54,186 nucleotides of DNA, taken from positions 1 through 54,186 of the forward strand of contig JAISAE010000084.1 of assembly GCA_031266875.1 (NCBI GenBank), given 5' to 3'. The position numbers and the translations under genes are program-made. The notes beneath the pieces are model-generated. The model made no database searches, was not told the DNA's origin, and was given only the letters and a program-made list of their open reading frames with translations. The DNA is from Treponema sp. (GTDB lineage Bacteria; Spirochaetota; Spirochaetia; Treponematales; Breznakiellaceae). Positions 34,514-42,973 of the stretch are shown one piece after another. Every line of letters begins with the position of its first letter. The stretch's first letter is position 1.

Positions 34514-36292
34514 GTGAAAGAACTCTTGACAGGGAATGAGGCCATAGCGAGGGGCGCATGGGAAGCTGGGGTCTTGTTTGCCTCAGCGTATCCTGGCACG
34601 CCAAGCACGGAGATTCTCGAAAACCTCGCGGGCTATAAAGAAATTGAGGCTGAATGGGCGCCTAATGAAAAAGTGGCGGTAGAAGCGGCGCTGGGCGCTT
34701 CAATTGCTGGCGCGAGAAGCATAGCTTCAATGAAACACGTGGGGCTAAATGTCGCGGCTGACCCCCTTTTCACCTTTGCCTACACCGGTGTAAATGGCGG
34801 CATGGTATTGATAAACGCGGATGAGCCGGGACAACACTCGTCCCAGAACGAGCAGGATAACCGCAACTACGCCAAGTCCATGCGGATACCTATGCTGGAA
34901 CCAAGCGACAGTCAGGAATGTAAGGATATGGTCAGCATTGGTCTGGACCTGAGTGAAGCTTTCGACACGCCCGTTCTCATACGCACCACCACCAGAGTCA
35001 ATCATTCCAAAAGTATTGTTGAGTGTGGCGAGCCAAAGAAGGCCGTGATCAAAGAATATAAAAAAGACGCGGCCAAGTTTGTGTGTGTTCCACTGAACGC
35101 GAGGCGTTTACGCGCCAAGCTCGAAGCGCGAACTGCGGAACTGCTCGCCTATTCAGAGAACAGCCCTCTGAACCTGATCCAATGGCATAAAGGCTGTTCG
35201 GTCGGGGTGATTGCCTCTGGTATGTGTTACTGCTATGCAAAAGAAGTGTTCGGCGATACCGTCTCCTACCTCAAGCTGGGCTTCACCTGGCCTTTACCTG
35301 AAAACCTGCTCCGACGTTTCTGTGAGGCTCACGAAACGGTCTATATAATAGAAGAAACTGATCCGTATATCGAGGAAGCGGTATGTATGCTGGGTTTTGG
35401 CGGCAAGCTTCGCGGCAAAAGCGTTATGCCCCGTTTTGGGGAACTGACCCCTGACGTGATCCGCGCAGCCTGCTTTGGGAAAAGCGCCGGCACGGTGGAT
35501 TGCGCCGGCCTCAGTGTCGTCCCGCGCCCGCCCGTGCTTTGCGCGGGATGTCCACACCGGGGCTTTTTTTACGAGCTGGGTAAAACAAAAAACATCATGG
35601 TATCGGGCGACATCGGCTGCTATACCCTCGCGTATGCCGAGCCTTACAACGCTATGGACCTTACCATCTGCATGGGCGCTTCGTTCAGCGCAGGACATGG
35701 GGCGCAAAAAGTCTTTAAGCGGGGAAGCGGCAGACGGGTCGTGGCGGTTCTGGGCGACTCGACGTTTTTCCACACTGGTATCAATTCCCTTGTGGAGGTG
35801 GTATACAACAACAGCAATACGGTTTGTGTGGTTCTGGACAACGCCATCACCGGCATGACCGGACACCAGAACAACCCAGGCAATGGCTTCAACGCTCGTG
35901 GAGAAATCGCCAGCCGCATATCCATTGAAGCAATGGCGAGAGCAATCGGCGTGAAACATATCGCCGTGCTTAACCCCAACGACCTCAAAGCCGTGCGGGA
36001 AACGCTGGACGCCATGCTGTTGCTTGATGAGCCGTCGCTGATTATCACGCGCTGGCCCTGCGTCCTGAAACGCATCACTCAGGCGGAAAAAGAGGAGTTC
36101 GATAACCCATTCACCACGTCCTGTAAGGTTGAGGAGGAGCGTTGTGTGGGTTGCAAGCTCTGTCTGAAATGTGGCTGCCCGGCGCTTTCGTTTGACGTGG
36201 CGCTGAAAAAGGCGCGGGTCGATCCAGCGCACTGCGTGGGTTGCGCGGTCTGTAAGCAGATATGTCCCAAGAACGCTATCACGGTTAATTAA
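34514..36292 (+). CDS. iorA: Indolepyruvate:ferredoxin oxidoreductase, alpha subunit
   Basis: Oxidises aryl pyruvates to aryl-acetyl-CoA with TPP, reducing ferredoxin. The start is GTG at 34514, preceded by AAAGGA; it yields the family N-terminus KELLTGNEAIARGAWEAG. Pyrimidine-binding, then PP domain with GDIGCYTLAYAEPYNAMDL and the TPP-binding GDSTFFHTGINSLVEVVYNN stretch, are visible. The C-terminus carries two ferredoxin-type clusters (CVGCKLCLKCGCP, and CVGCAVCKQICP). The full-length reading is 592 residues. It forms an operon with iorB and an aminotransferase. Confidence 0.95.
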   Translation: MKELLTGNEAIARGAWEAGVLFASAYPGTPSTEILENLAGYKEIEAEWAPNEKVAVEAALGASIAGARSIASMKHVGLNVAADPLFTFAYTGVNGGMVLINADEPGQHSSQNEQDNRNYAKSMRIPMLEPSDSQECKDMVSIGLDLSEAFDTPVLIRTTTRVNHSKSIVECGEPKKAVIKEYKKDAAKFVCVPLNARRLRAKLEARTAELLAYSENSPLNLIQWHKGCSVGVIASGMCYCYAKEVFGDTVSYLKLGFTWPLPENLLRRFCEAHETVYIIEETDPYIEEAVCMLGFGGKLRGKSVMPRFGELTPDVIRAACFGKSAGTVDCAGLSVVPRPPVLCAGCPHRGFFYELGKTKNIMVSGDIGCYTLAYAEPYNAMDLTICMGASFSAGHGAQKVFKRGSGRRVVAVLGDSTFFHTGINSLVEVVYNNSNTVCVVLDNAITGMTGHQNNPGNGFNARGEIASRISIEAMARAIGVKHIAVLNPNDLKAVRETLDAMLLLDEPSLIITRWPCVLKRITQAEKEEFDNPFTTSCKVEEERCVGCKLCLKCGCPALSFDVALKKARVDPAHCVGCAVCKQICPKNAITVN

Positions 36293-36304
36293 GGAGAAAA
36301 CGTT

Positions 36305-36877
36305 ATGACCAAAAGTATGTTACTAGTAGGAGTCGGCGGTCAGGGAACCATTCTGGCGAGTAAGTTACTGACCATCGGCCTTATGGAAGCGGGTTTTGAT
36401 GTGAAGATGAGCGAGATTCACGGCATGTCCCAGCGCGGCGGCTCGGTTTCGTCCCAGGTACGCTATGGGGAAACCGTGTATTCGCCGGTTATTGAGCGCG
36501 GCGGCGCGGATATACTGGTTTCGTTTGAGCTTATGGAAGCTCTGCGCTGGCTTGAATACCTCAAACCCCAGGGACAAGTCATCGTGAATGACTACCGCAT
36601 CAATCCCATGCCGGTAGTATCCGCGCAAGCGGTCTACCCGGAAGGCATTGCCGAAGAACTCGCGGCGAAAGTCCCGACCATTGTGGTAAACGCGGGGGCT
36701 GAGGCGCTTAATCTTGGTAACGCCAGGGTTATGAACATCATCCTGCTTGGCGCAACCATCAAACGTATGGGGCTTGAGGCCATTGATTGGAACCGGATTA
36801 TCAAAGCTAATGTCAAAGCCGCGTTTGTCGATATCAACATACGCGCCCTGGCGCGGGGTCAGGAACTAGTCGCTTAA
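36305..36877 (+). CDS. iorB: Indolepyruvate:ferredoxin oxidoreductase, beta subunit
   Basis: Gamma-type domain partner of IorA, 190 residues. MLLVGVGGQGTILASKLLTI, EIHGMSQRGGSVSSQVRYG and NIILLGATIKRMGLEAIDW are family features. AAGGAGAAAACGTT precedes the ATG, 12 bp after iorA. Both subunits are needed for activity in known enzymes of anaerobes. Confidence 0.95.
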   Translation: MTKSMLLVGVGGQGTILASKLLTIGLMEAGFDVKMSEIHGMSQRGGSVSSQVRYGETVYSPVIERGGADILVSFELMEALRWLEYLKPQGQVIVNDYRINPMPVVSAQAVYPEGIAEELAAKVPTIVVNAGAEALNLGNARVMNIILLGATIKRMGLEAIDWNRIIKANVKAAFVDINIRALARGQELVA

Positions 36878-36888
36878 AAGGAGTTTAT

Positions 36889-38082
36889 ATGCCCATAGCA
36901 AACGCTATTCAGGAGGCGCTCGGTTCGTCTTCAATGATTAGAAAGATGTTTGAGGAAGGAAACCAGCTTAAAAAACAGTACGGCGACGATAAAGTCTTTG
37001 ACTTTTCCATCGGCAACCCTGACATTGAGCCGCCTCCGGCCTTTCACGAGGTCTTATGCCGCCTTGCCACTGAAGACAAGAAAGGCTCGCATGGTTATAT
37101 GCCCAACGCGGGCTACGCTGATGTGCGGGCAGCGCTGGCGGAAAAGGCCGGACGCGAACACGGGGTAAGCCTCGATGCCACCCACCTTGTCATGGCGGTT
37201 GGCGCGGCGGGCGGGCTGAATGTCGTGTTAAAGGCGATTCTGAACCCAGGCGACGAGGTGCTTGTTTCTCGCCCCTACTTTATGGAATACAAAGCATATA
37301 CGTCGAATCACGGCGGTCGTCTTATTGAGGTGGACACTCTGCCCGACTTCAGCCTTGATATACCGGCGCTTGTGGCGGCGCTTTCGCCCAAAACAGCGGC
37401 GGTGCTTATCAACTCCCCGCATAACCCCACAGGCCGCGTCTATCCGGCGGCAGATATAGCGCGACTCGCCGGCGCCCTGCGTAAACACGGCGCGGCTTGT
37501 GGCCGCTATCCATACCTTATTGCCGACGAACCCTACCGTGAAATCGCCTATAACATTGAAGTCCCGCCGGTTCTCTGTGCTTATGACGAATCCATCGTGG
37601 TAAACTCGTACTCCAAAAGTCTTTCTTTGCCCGGCGAGCGCATTGGCTACATTGCCGTCAGTCCCACTGCCAGCGACAAAGACGCGCTCATCAACGCGCT
37701 CATCTACGCCACCCGCGTTCTGGGCTTTGTGAACGCGCCTGCGCTGATGCAGCGTATTGTGGCGGAACTCACTCATGCGCGGGTTGATGTTGCCGTGTAC
37801 GAGTGCCGCCGCGACGCCTTCAAACAGGCGCTTGACGCCGCCAACATCGCCTATGCTGAACCAGAAGGCGCGTTCTACCTGTTCTGTAAAGTCCCGGACA
37901 GTGCGCCCTTTCATGGCGATGATCGCGCCTTTGTTGACGCGCTCAAGCAGCAGCTTATACTCGGTGTGCCGGGCAGCAGCTTTGGCAAACCCGGCTGGGT
38001 ACGCTTTGCCTACTGCGTTGACGAAAAGCTGATCCATGCCTCCGCGCCGGCCTTCAAGAAATTGACAAGCGCCTATGCCTAA
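36889..38082 (+). CDS. Class I aminotransferase of the ior operon
   Basis: PLP enzyme of 397 residues: FSIGNPDIEPP at the N-terminus, INSPHNPTGRVY, ADEPYREIAY, and NSYSKSLSLPGERIGY with the Schiff-base Lys. Position directly after iorAB (11 bp, AAAGGAG site) argues that it converts aromatic amino acids to the aryl pyruvates that IorAB oxidises; this substrate call is inference from context. A stem-loop follows 45 bp after the stop. Confidence 0.88.
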   Translation: MPIANAIQEALGSSSMIRKMFEEGNQLKKQYGDDKVFDFSIGNPDIEPPPAFHEVLCRLATEDKKGSHGYMPNAGYADVRAALAEKAGREHGVSLDATHLVMAVGAAGGLNVVLKAILNPGDEVLVSRPYFMEYKAYTSNHGGRLIEVDTLPDFSLDIPALVAALSPKTAAVLINSPHNPTGRVYPAADIARLAGALRKHGAACGRYPYLIADEPYREIAYNIEVPPVLCAYDESIVVNSYSKSLSLPGERIGYIAVSPTASDKDALINALIYATRVLGFVNAPALMQRIVAELTHARVDVAVYECRRDAFKQALDAANIAYAEPEGAFYLFCKVPDSAPFHGDDRAFVDALKQQLILGVPGSSFGKPGWVRFAYCVDEKLIHASAPAFKKLTSAYA

Positions 38083-38126
38083 GCAGGTTAAGCGCCGGAG
38101 TGGTGCCAGACATCGTTAGCATAAAA

Positions 38127-38156
38127 ACGCCGGTTATAGCTGAGGCTAACCGGCGT
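38127..38156 (+). terminator. Stem-loop after the ior operon
   Basis: ACGCCGGTTA, loop of 10, TAACCGGCGT. Ten perfect pairs follow the aminotransferase gene; an A-run precedes it but only CTCTGTTTC follows, so a weak or factor-assisted terminator is likely. Confidence 0.65.
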
Positions 38157-38227
38157 CTCTGTTTCACACACCCGATCAGACGCGGCGTGTTGCGCCTCTA
38201 CTGTTGTTTGTGGCGCAACACGCATAT

Positions 38228-38753
38228 ATTGAAACTTCTGAGTCGTCCGCTGTAACTAATGACTCAAAAGTTGAAACTTCTGAGTCGTCCGTTGTAACTA
38301 ATGACCCAAAAGTTGAAACTTCTGAGTCGTCCGTAGTAACTATTGACCCAAAAGTTGAATCTTCTGAGTCGTCCGTTGTAAGTAATGACCCATAAGTTGA
38401 TACTTCTGAGTCGTCCGTTGTAAATAATGACTCAAAAGTTGAAACTTCTTAGTCGTCCGTTGTAACTAATGACCCAAAAGTTGAAACTTCTGAGTCGTCC
38501 GTTGTAACTAATGACCCAAAAGTTGAAACTTCTGAGTCGTCCGTTGTAACTAATGACCCAAAAGTTGAAAATCCTGAGTCGTCCGTTGTAACTAATGACC
38601 CAAAAGTTGAAAATCCTGAGTCATCAGTTGTAACTAATGACCCAAAAGTTGAAAATCCTGAACCAAAATTTGAAAATCCTGACTCAAAAGTTGAAAATCC
38701 TGAACCGGGATTTTGAAATCCTTACTTAGAATTTGAAAATCCTGACTCAGAAA
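38228..38753. repeat. 42-bp tandem array (10 units) decaying into 21-bp units
   Basis: Ten 42-bp units start every 42 bp from 38228 to 38606, followed by about five 21-bp units to 38753, so the 42-mer is a doubled 21-mer. Since the period is a multiple of 3, one frame keeps a repeated 14-residue reading (VETSESSVVTNDPK), but TAA near 38393, TAG near 38450 and TGA near 38714 interrupt it, and no ribosome-binding site precedes it. It may be non-coding or a dead repeat protein. Confidence 0.93.
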
Positions 38754-38918
38754 TTTTAACGGCTGACCTGTCCGGTACACCGAATGGGTAGATTTGATAC
38801 AGTTTTGTAGGATTGGGATAAACCCACAGCTTGTCTTTATAAGCTGTTGCTTTGTCTGTATAAGAAAGTGGAAATCTAAGAGCTTTGTTAGGTAGACAGA
38901 GAGACGACTTGGACGAAC

Positions 38919-39021
38919 ACAGATGAGGAAGATAACCACAGATGAACGCGGATAAAGGACGCAGATGAACACAGATGAGGAATGAGAACTATCAGTGTTC
39001 ATCTGTGCGGTATCTGTGGTT
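38919..39021. repeat. Inverted-repeat element with ACAGATGAAC words
   Basis: ACAGATGAAC-type words recur at 38919-38977. The arms AACCACAGAT (38934-38943) and ATCTGTGGTT (39012-39021) are inverted, as are GATGAACAC (38964-38972) and GTGTTCATC (38995-39003), so the segment can fold back on itself. Similar words are, from memory, common in intergenic DNA of many bacteria. It lies just beyond the pgi stop. Confidence 0.7.
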
Positions 39022-39042
39022 AAAGGATAACGAGACCGCAGG

Positions 39043-40653
39043 TTAGTTCACGCCGAGTATCTCGCCGTAGGCGTCAAGCGCGGCGTCGCCGGTGCTGCCG
39101 CCAGTCTTTGCCGCTAGTACCTTCTTCGTCAGAACTTTGCCGAGCTGCACGCCTTCCTGGTCAAAGCTGTTGAGGTTCCATATCAGGCCCTGAAACATCA
39201 CCTTGTTCTCGAAATGCGCCAAAAGCGATCCCAGGGTCTTAGGCGTCAGTTTCTTACCATAGATAAGGCTGGATGGCCGGCTACCGGTGAACTCCTTGTT
39301 ACCATTGCTGTCAGCCTTGCCTTTGGCAAACGCCACAATCTGGGCGGCAAGATTCGCCTTGAGCTTGGTCTGACTGCTGGAGCCATCAACAAGAACATCG
39401 TCGCCGCGCTGACTCTCATCAAAGCCGATAAACTGAAGCGGCACAATGTCAGTGCCTTGATGCAAAAGCTGGTAGAACGAGTGCTGGCCGTTGGTACCGG
39501 GTTCACCGAACACCACGGGGCCGGTGGAGTAGGCGACCGGTTTGCCGAACCGGTTTACACGCTTTCCATTGGATTCCATATCAAGCTGCTGCAGGTGCGC
39601 TGGAAAACGGGCAAGCGCCTGACTATAGGGCAGGATAGCGGTGTAGGGATAGCCGAGGAAGTTGCGCTCCCATACGCCGATGAGGGCGTCAAGCAGAGCC
39701 GCGTTCTTGAGGGCGTTGGGTTCCAGCGCTTGTTTATCAGCCTCATGCGCTCCGGCAAGCAGGTCTTTAAACACATCCGGCCCAAACGCTATCGACAGAA
39801 TCACACCGCCCACCGCTGAGGAGGAGGAATAACGACCACCAATGAAGTCGTCGATGTAGAAAGAATCAAGGTAAGCAGGGTTATGGGCAAGCGGGCTGGT
39901 TTCACTGGTAACAGCGGCGATATGCTTGCTGGGGTCAAGTTTTGCTTTGGCGAGCTTATCCTTGATGAACAGCTCATTGGCCAGCGTTTCCTGCGTAGTG
40001 CCGCTCTTAGACACCAGCACAAAGAGCGTTTCTTCCAGCGGCAGTGATGCCGCCACTGTTGCGCTGTCATCGGGATCAACATTGGAGATGAACGCCGCAG
40101 TCAGCTTTTTCTTACCCTCAGCCACTGCCCAGTTATCAAGGGCGATGTACAGAGCGCGGGGTCCGAGGTCGGAACCACCGATGCCGATCTGCGCCACAGC
40201 CTTAAACGGCTTGCCAGTACTGCCCTTGAGCTTGCCACTGTGTATTGATTCGGCAAACGCGCCGAAGCGTTCCAGTTCCCGCTTGTAGAAGATGCCGATG
40301 TCTACCGGATGTCCATCCAGACTGTCGCGCATTACCGCCTTGCCAAGCTGACCGCGCAAAAGGTGGTGCAGTACCTTGCGGTTCTCGCCGGTATTCATGG
40401 TCTCGCCGTCGAGGATGGCGCGGTACTTGGCGATAAGCTCCTGCTCGTCAGCAAGCGCCTGTAACGCCGCCAGCGTGTCACTGTCCATTGCCTTCGCAGC
40501 CCATGAGTAGCTCAGACCCGCTGCCATCGGAGTAACACTTGCCTTAACCCGTTCCATATTCAACATTGCCGCGAGATCAAACGCCTGAGCATTTGCCGCC
40601 AATGCCGCCAGTGTCTGAAACGCCGCCGTTTTGTCAAAATCCGTATAGTTCAT
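39043..40653 (-). CDS. pgi: Glucose-6-phosphate isomerase
   Basis: Glycolytic isomerase between glucose-6- and fructose-6-phosphate. The start at 40653 has AAGGAGT 6 bp upstream and gives 536 residues. AQIGIGGSDLGPRALYIAL, FVLVSKSGTTQETLANELF, GGRYSSSSAVGGVILSIAFG, and GEPGTNGQHSFYQLLHQGT are PGI signatures. It has its own -10-like TACAAT at 40686-40691 and lies after the argR terminator. Confidence 0.97.
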   Translation of the reverse strand: MNYTDFDKTAAFQTLAALAANAQAFDLAAMLNMERVKASVTPMAAGLSYSWAAKAMDSDTLAALQALADEQELIAKYRAILDGETMNTGENRKVLHHLLRGQLGKAVMRDSLDGHPVDIGIFYKRELERFGAFAESIHSGKLKGSTGKPFKAVAQIGIGGSDLGPRALYIALDNWAVAEGKKKLTAAFISNVDPDDSATVAASLPLEETLFVLVSKSGTTQETLANELFIKDKLAKAKLDPSKHIAAVTSETSPLAHNPAYLDSFYIDDFIGGRYSSSSAVGGVILSIAFGPDVFKDLLAGAHEADKQALEPNALKNAALLDALIGVWERNFLGYPYTAILPYSQALARFPAHLQQLDMESNGKRVNRFGKPVAYSTGPVVFGEPGTNGQHSFYQLLHQGTDIVPLQFIGFDESQRGDDVLVDGSSSQTKLKANLAAQIVAFAKGKADSNGNKEFTGSRPSSLIYGKKLTPKTLGSLLAHFENKVMFQGLIWNLNSFDQEGVQLGKVLTKKVLAAKTGGSTGDAALDAYGEILGVN

Positions 40654-40710
40654 TATAAGACTCCTTATCCGAGTAACTTTACAGGATTGTAACATAGAAA
40701 CGGACAGAGC

Positions 40711-40760
40711 AAAAAGGCAATCTCACGCGAGAGGCCACATTACGCCGCTGGGTGAGATTG
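40711..40760 (-). terminator. Rho-independent terminator of argR
   Basis: On the minus strand CAATCTCAC (40752-40760), a long loop and GTGAGATTG (40718-40726), followed by CC and five T (40711-40715). It starts 9 bp after the argR stop. Confidence 0.75.
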
Positions 40761-40768
40761 GTTTATGC

Positions 40769-41242
40769 TCAGGCTTCGAGTTCAGGGATGCTTTCCTTCA
40801 TGCTGTTTACGAAATCCTCGCCACTAACGCCTTCGCGCAGGCAGACAAAAACGGTATTGTCCCTGCCGGCGAGGGTGCCAAGCACATCATCAAGGCCCAG
40901 GTTATCAACCGCCAGCGCTACTGAGTCAGAATGGCCGGGATACGTCTTGATTACCACCATATTGCCTGACCATTCTATTGAAACATAGCCGCGTAAAAAG
41001 TCGTAAATATATGTCCGCTCGGATTCCTGCCGCTCTTCTTCACCAGGCAGGGAATAGACATACCCTTTACCGCCATCGCAGATTTTGCCCACCTTGAGGA
41101 GCTTCAGGTCCCGCGACAGGGTCGCTTGTGTAACAATAAAGCCTTCTTTCTGCAAGTATCCCAGTAAAGTCTCCTGAGACTCAATTCGGTAAGTTTGTAT
41201 AAGCTTTTGAATAGCTCTTAAACGAATCACCCGTTCTTTCAA
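40769..41242 (-). CDS. argR: Arginine repressor
   Basis: Hexameric arginine-sensing regulator. I choose the TTG start at 41242: GGAG lies 6 bp before it, the 157-residue product begins KERVIRLRAIQKLI as in typical ArgR proteins, and the promoter at 41286-41314 would leave an ATG at 41290 untranscribed. The winged helix has QATLSRDLKLLKVGKICDGG; the C-terminal core shows YPGHSDSVALAVDNLGLDDV and LGTLAGRDNTVFVCLRE. It probably controls argA and other arginine genes, and possibly arginine breakdown. Confidence 0.92.
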   Translation of the reverse strand: MKERVIRLRAIQKLIQTYRIESQETLLGYLQKEGFIVTQATLSRDLKLLKVGKICDGGKGYVYSLPGEEERQESERTYIYDFLRGYVSIEWSGNMVVIKTYPGHSDSVALAVDNLGLDDVLGTLAGRDNTVFVCLREGVSGEDFVNSMKESIPELEA

Positions 41243-41285
41243 AAGTAGCTCCGGCGCATAACGCGCATGAATATCTGTAAATCTA

Positions 41286-41314
41286 AACATACAATACCAA
41301 CGTGCTTATGTCAA
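41286..41314 (-). promoter_or_regulatory. argR promoter
   Basis: On the minus strand TTGACA (41309-41314), 17 bp, TATGTT (41286-41291). RNA would start near 41279, giving a 37-nt leader to the TTG start at 41242. Confidence 0.6.
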
Positions 41315-41374
41315 TTCATTGCTTTCTTGACGACACACAAACTATGATAACCACAAGTTACAGATTATGTCTAT

Positions 41375-41405
41375 AAAAAGCAACAGCGCGGAAGGATCCG
41401 CGCTG
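41375..41405 (-). terminator. Rho-independent terminator of glgC
   Basis: CAGCGCGGA, loop of 4, TCCGCGCTG (41384-41405; nine perfect pairs), then TTG and a CTTTTTAT run on the minus strand. Confidence 0.85.
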
Positions 41406-41451
41406 TATAGGAGGCTTGCCATAGAACCCCTGCTCCGCGCAAGGGTAGTGG

Positions 41452-42723
41452 CTAGATTTTTGTACCCGGATAGATAATCGCGTTTTTGGCAATGACTATG
41501 ATACCATCCACGATGTAGTAGTTGCCATAGTCGCCATCATGCCGGTTTATGTCATCAATACCGATACGGCAAGCCTCGCCGATACGGGCGTTTTTGTCGA
41601 TGATCGCCCGATTGACGATAGTACCCTTGCCAATACCCACATTTGGGATACGTGCCTCGCTGTTCTGCTGTTTCTGGCTTTCGTTTTCATAAAAGTCGGC
41701 GCCCATACACACCACTCCGTTGAGGCTCGCGCCACTTTCGATAAGGGTACGCACACCAACGATGGAATTGGTGATGTTGGCGTTGGTGATGATACAACCT
41801 TCCGCCGCGATGGACTGGTTCATGTTGCTAAAGTTCATCTTTGAGGGCGGCAGGTTACGCATGTGCGTATAGATGGGCGCTTTTTCATCGTGAATGTTAA
41901 ACGGGGGACGCAGGGTGGTGAGATCGAGGTTAGCCTCGTAGAAATTCTTGATGGTTCCGATGTCTTCCCAGTAGCCGTTGAAGATATAAGCGTTGACCTT
42001 GAGCCGCTTGATGGCTTCGGGGATGATCTCCTTGCCAAAGTCAGGCAGCTCGTTGTTGAGACAGGTTTCCATATTTTGCGAGTTAAACACATAGATACCC
42101 ATCGAAGCCAGATAGCAGTCGCCTCTGGATTTATCTTGCCGCAGTTCAACCGGGACCTTGAAATCCGAGATATCTTTGGTGGGGCCGGGTTTTTCCAGAA
42201 ATTCGGTTATTGTGTTATTCTTGTCAACTTTGAGGATTCCGAGCTGGCTCGCGTTTTCTCTGTTGACCATAGTACAAGCGATGGTGATAGCCGCGCCAGA
42301 CTCACGGTGTTTTTTCAGCAGGTCTTTGAGGTCCATCCGGTAAAGCTGATCCCCGGACAGGATAAGGTAGTATTTGGGGTTTTGCGTTCTGAAATGGACG
42401 AAATTCTTTCGTACTGCGTCTGCGGTTCCCTCATACCAACCGGAATGTTCAAACGTTTGTTCCGCAGCCAGAATCTCAGCGAAACCCTTGGAAAAGGAGT
42501 CAAAAACATACGTTTGAGACAGATGAAGATGAAGCGACGCAGAGTTAAACTGGGTAAGAATGTATATCTGCCGCAGATCCGCATTGATACAGTTTGACAT
42601 AGGTATGTCAATCAGCCTAAATTTGCCCCCAAAAGGAACAGCCGGCTTTGCCCTATCTTTCGTAAGCGGTATAAGTCGGGTTCCCTTACCGCCTCCCAAG
42701 ATGATAGACAAGACTTCCGCCAT
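41452..42723 (-). CDS. glgC: Glucose-1-phosphate adenylyltransferase
   Basis: Makes ADP-glucose for glycogen. The start at 42723 follows AGGAGG with 6-bp spacing and gives 423 residues. SIILGGGKGTRLIPLTKDRA, KPAVPFGGKFRLIDIPMSNC, and SGDQLYRMDLKDLLKKH mark the nucleotidyltransferase domain. A left-handed beta-helix follows in the C-terminal third (IVGVRTLIESGASLNGVVCM). The enzyme is allosteric in most bacteria. Glycogen storage fits with the debranching-like glycosidase and pgi in this window. Confidence 0.96.
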   Translation of the reverse strand: MAEVLSIILGGGKGTRLIPLTKDRAKPAVPFGGKFRLIDIPMSNCINADLRQIYILTQFNSASLHLHLSQTYVFDSFSKGFAEILAAEQTFEHSGWYEGTADAVRKNFVHFRTQNPKYYLILSGDQLYRMDLKDLLKKHRESGAAITIACTMVNRENASQLGILKVDKNNTITEFLEKPGPTKDISDFKVPVELRQDKSRGDCYLASMGIYVFNSQNMETCLNNELPDFGKEIIPEAIKRLKVNAYIFNGYWEDIGTIKNFYEANLDLTTLRPPFNIHDEKAPIYTHMRNLPPSKMNFSNMNQSIAAEGCIITNANITNSIVGVRTLIESGASLNGVVCMGADFYENESQKQQNSEARIPNVGIGKGTIVNRAIIDKNARIGEACRIGIDDINRHDGDYGNYYIVDGIIVIAKNAIIYPGTKI

Positions 42724-42851
42724 AATTCGCCTCCTGTTTGATGATTCGTCCACGCCTTCTCGACGTGTACGCGCTATCGCGCAATGTGATTTACAAAGCA
42801 CGGAGCTTTCTGTCCATAGGCTTAAATCCCGCCACTGTAACAGTAATAGTT

Positions 42852-42881
42852 ATTATATTATCATGTTTGTTTATTGGTCAA
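42852..42881 (-). promoter_or_regulatory. glgC promoter
   Basis: On the minus strand TTGACC (42876-42881), 18 bp, TATAAT (42852-42857). It predicts a leader of about 120 nt before the glgC ATG. Confidence 0.6.
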
Positions 42882-42973
42882 GTATATCACCTACCCCTTT
42901 CTACAAGTGTGCCGGGACCTGCAACCTCGTGATAAACTATAGGTCTCAATTAGATTAGATTGGAGGTATAACT

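Noticed and set aside
38919-39021. Insertion sequence remnant
   Set aside because: No transposase fragment or target-site duplication is visible; it looks like a small intergenic fold-back repeat.
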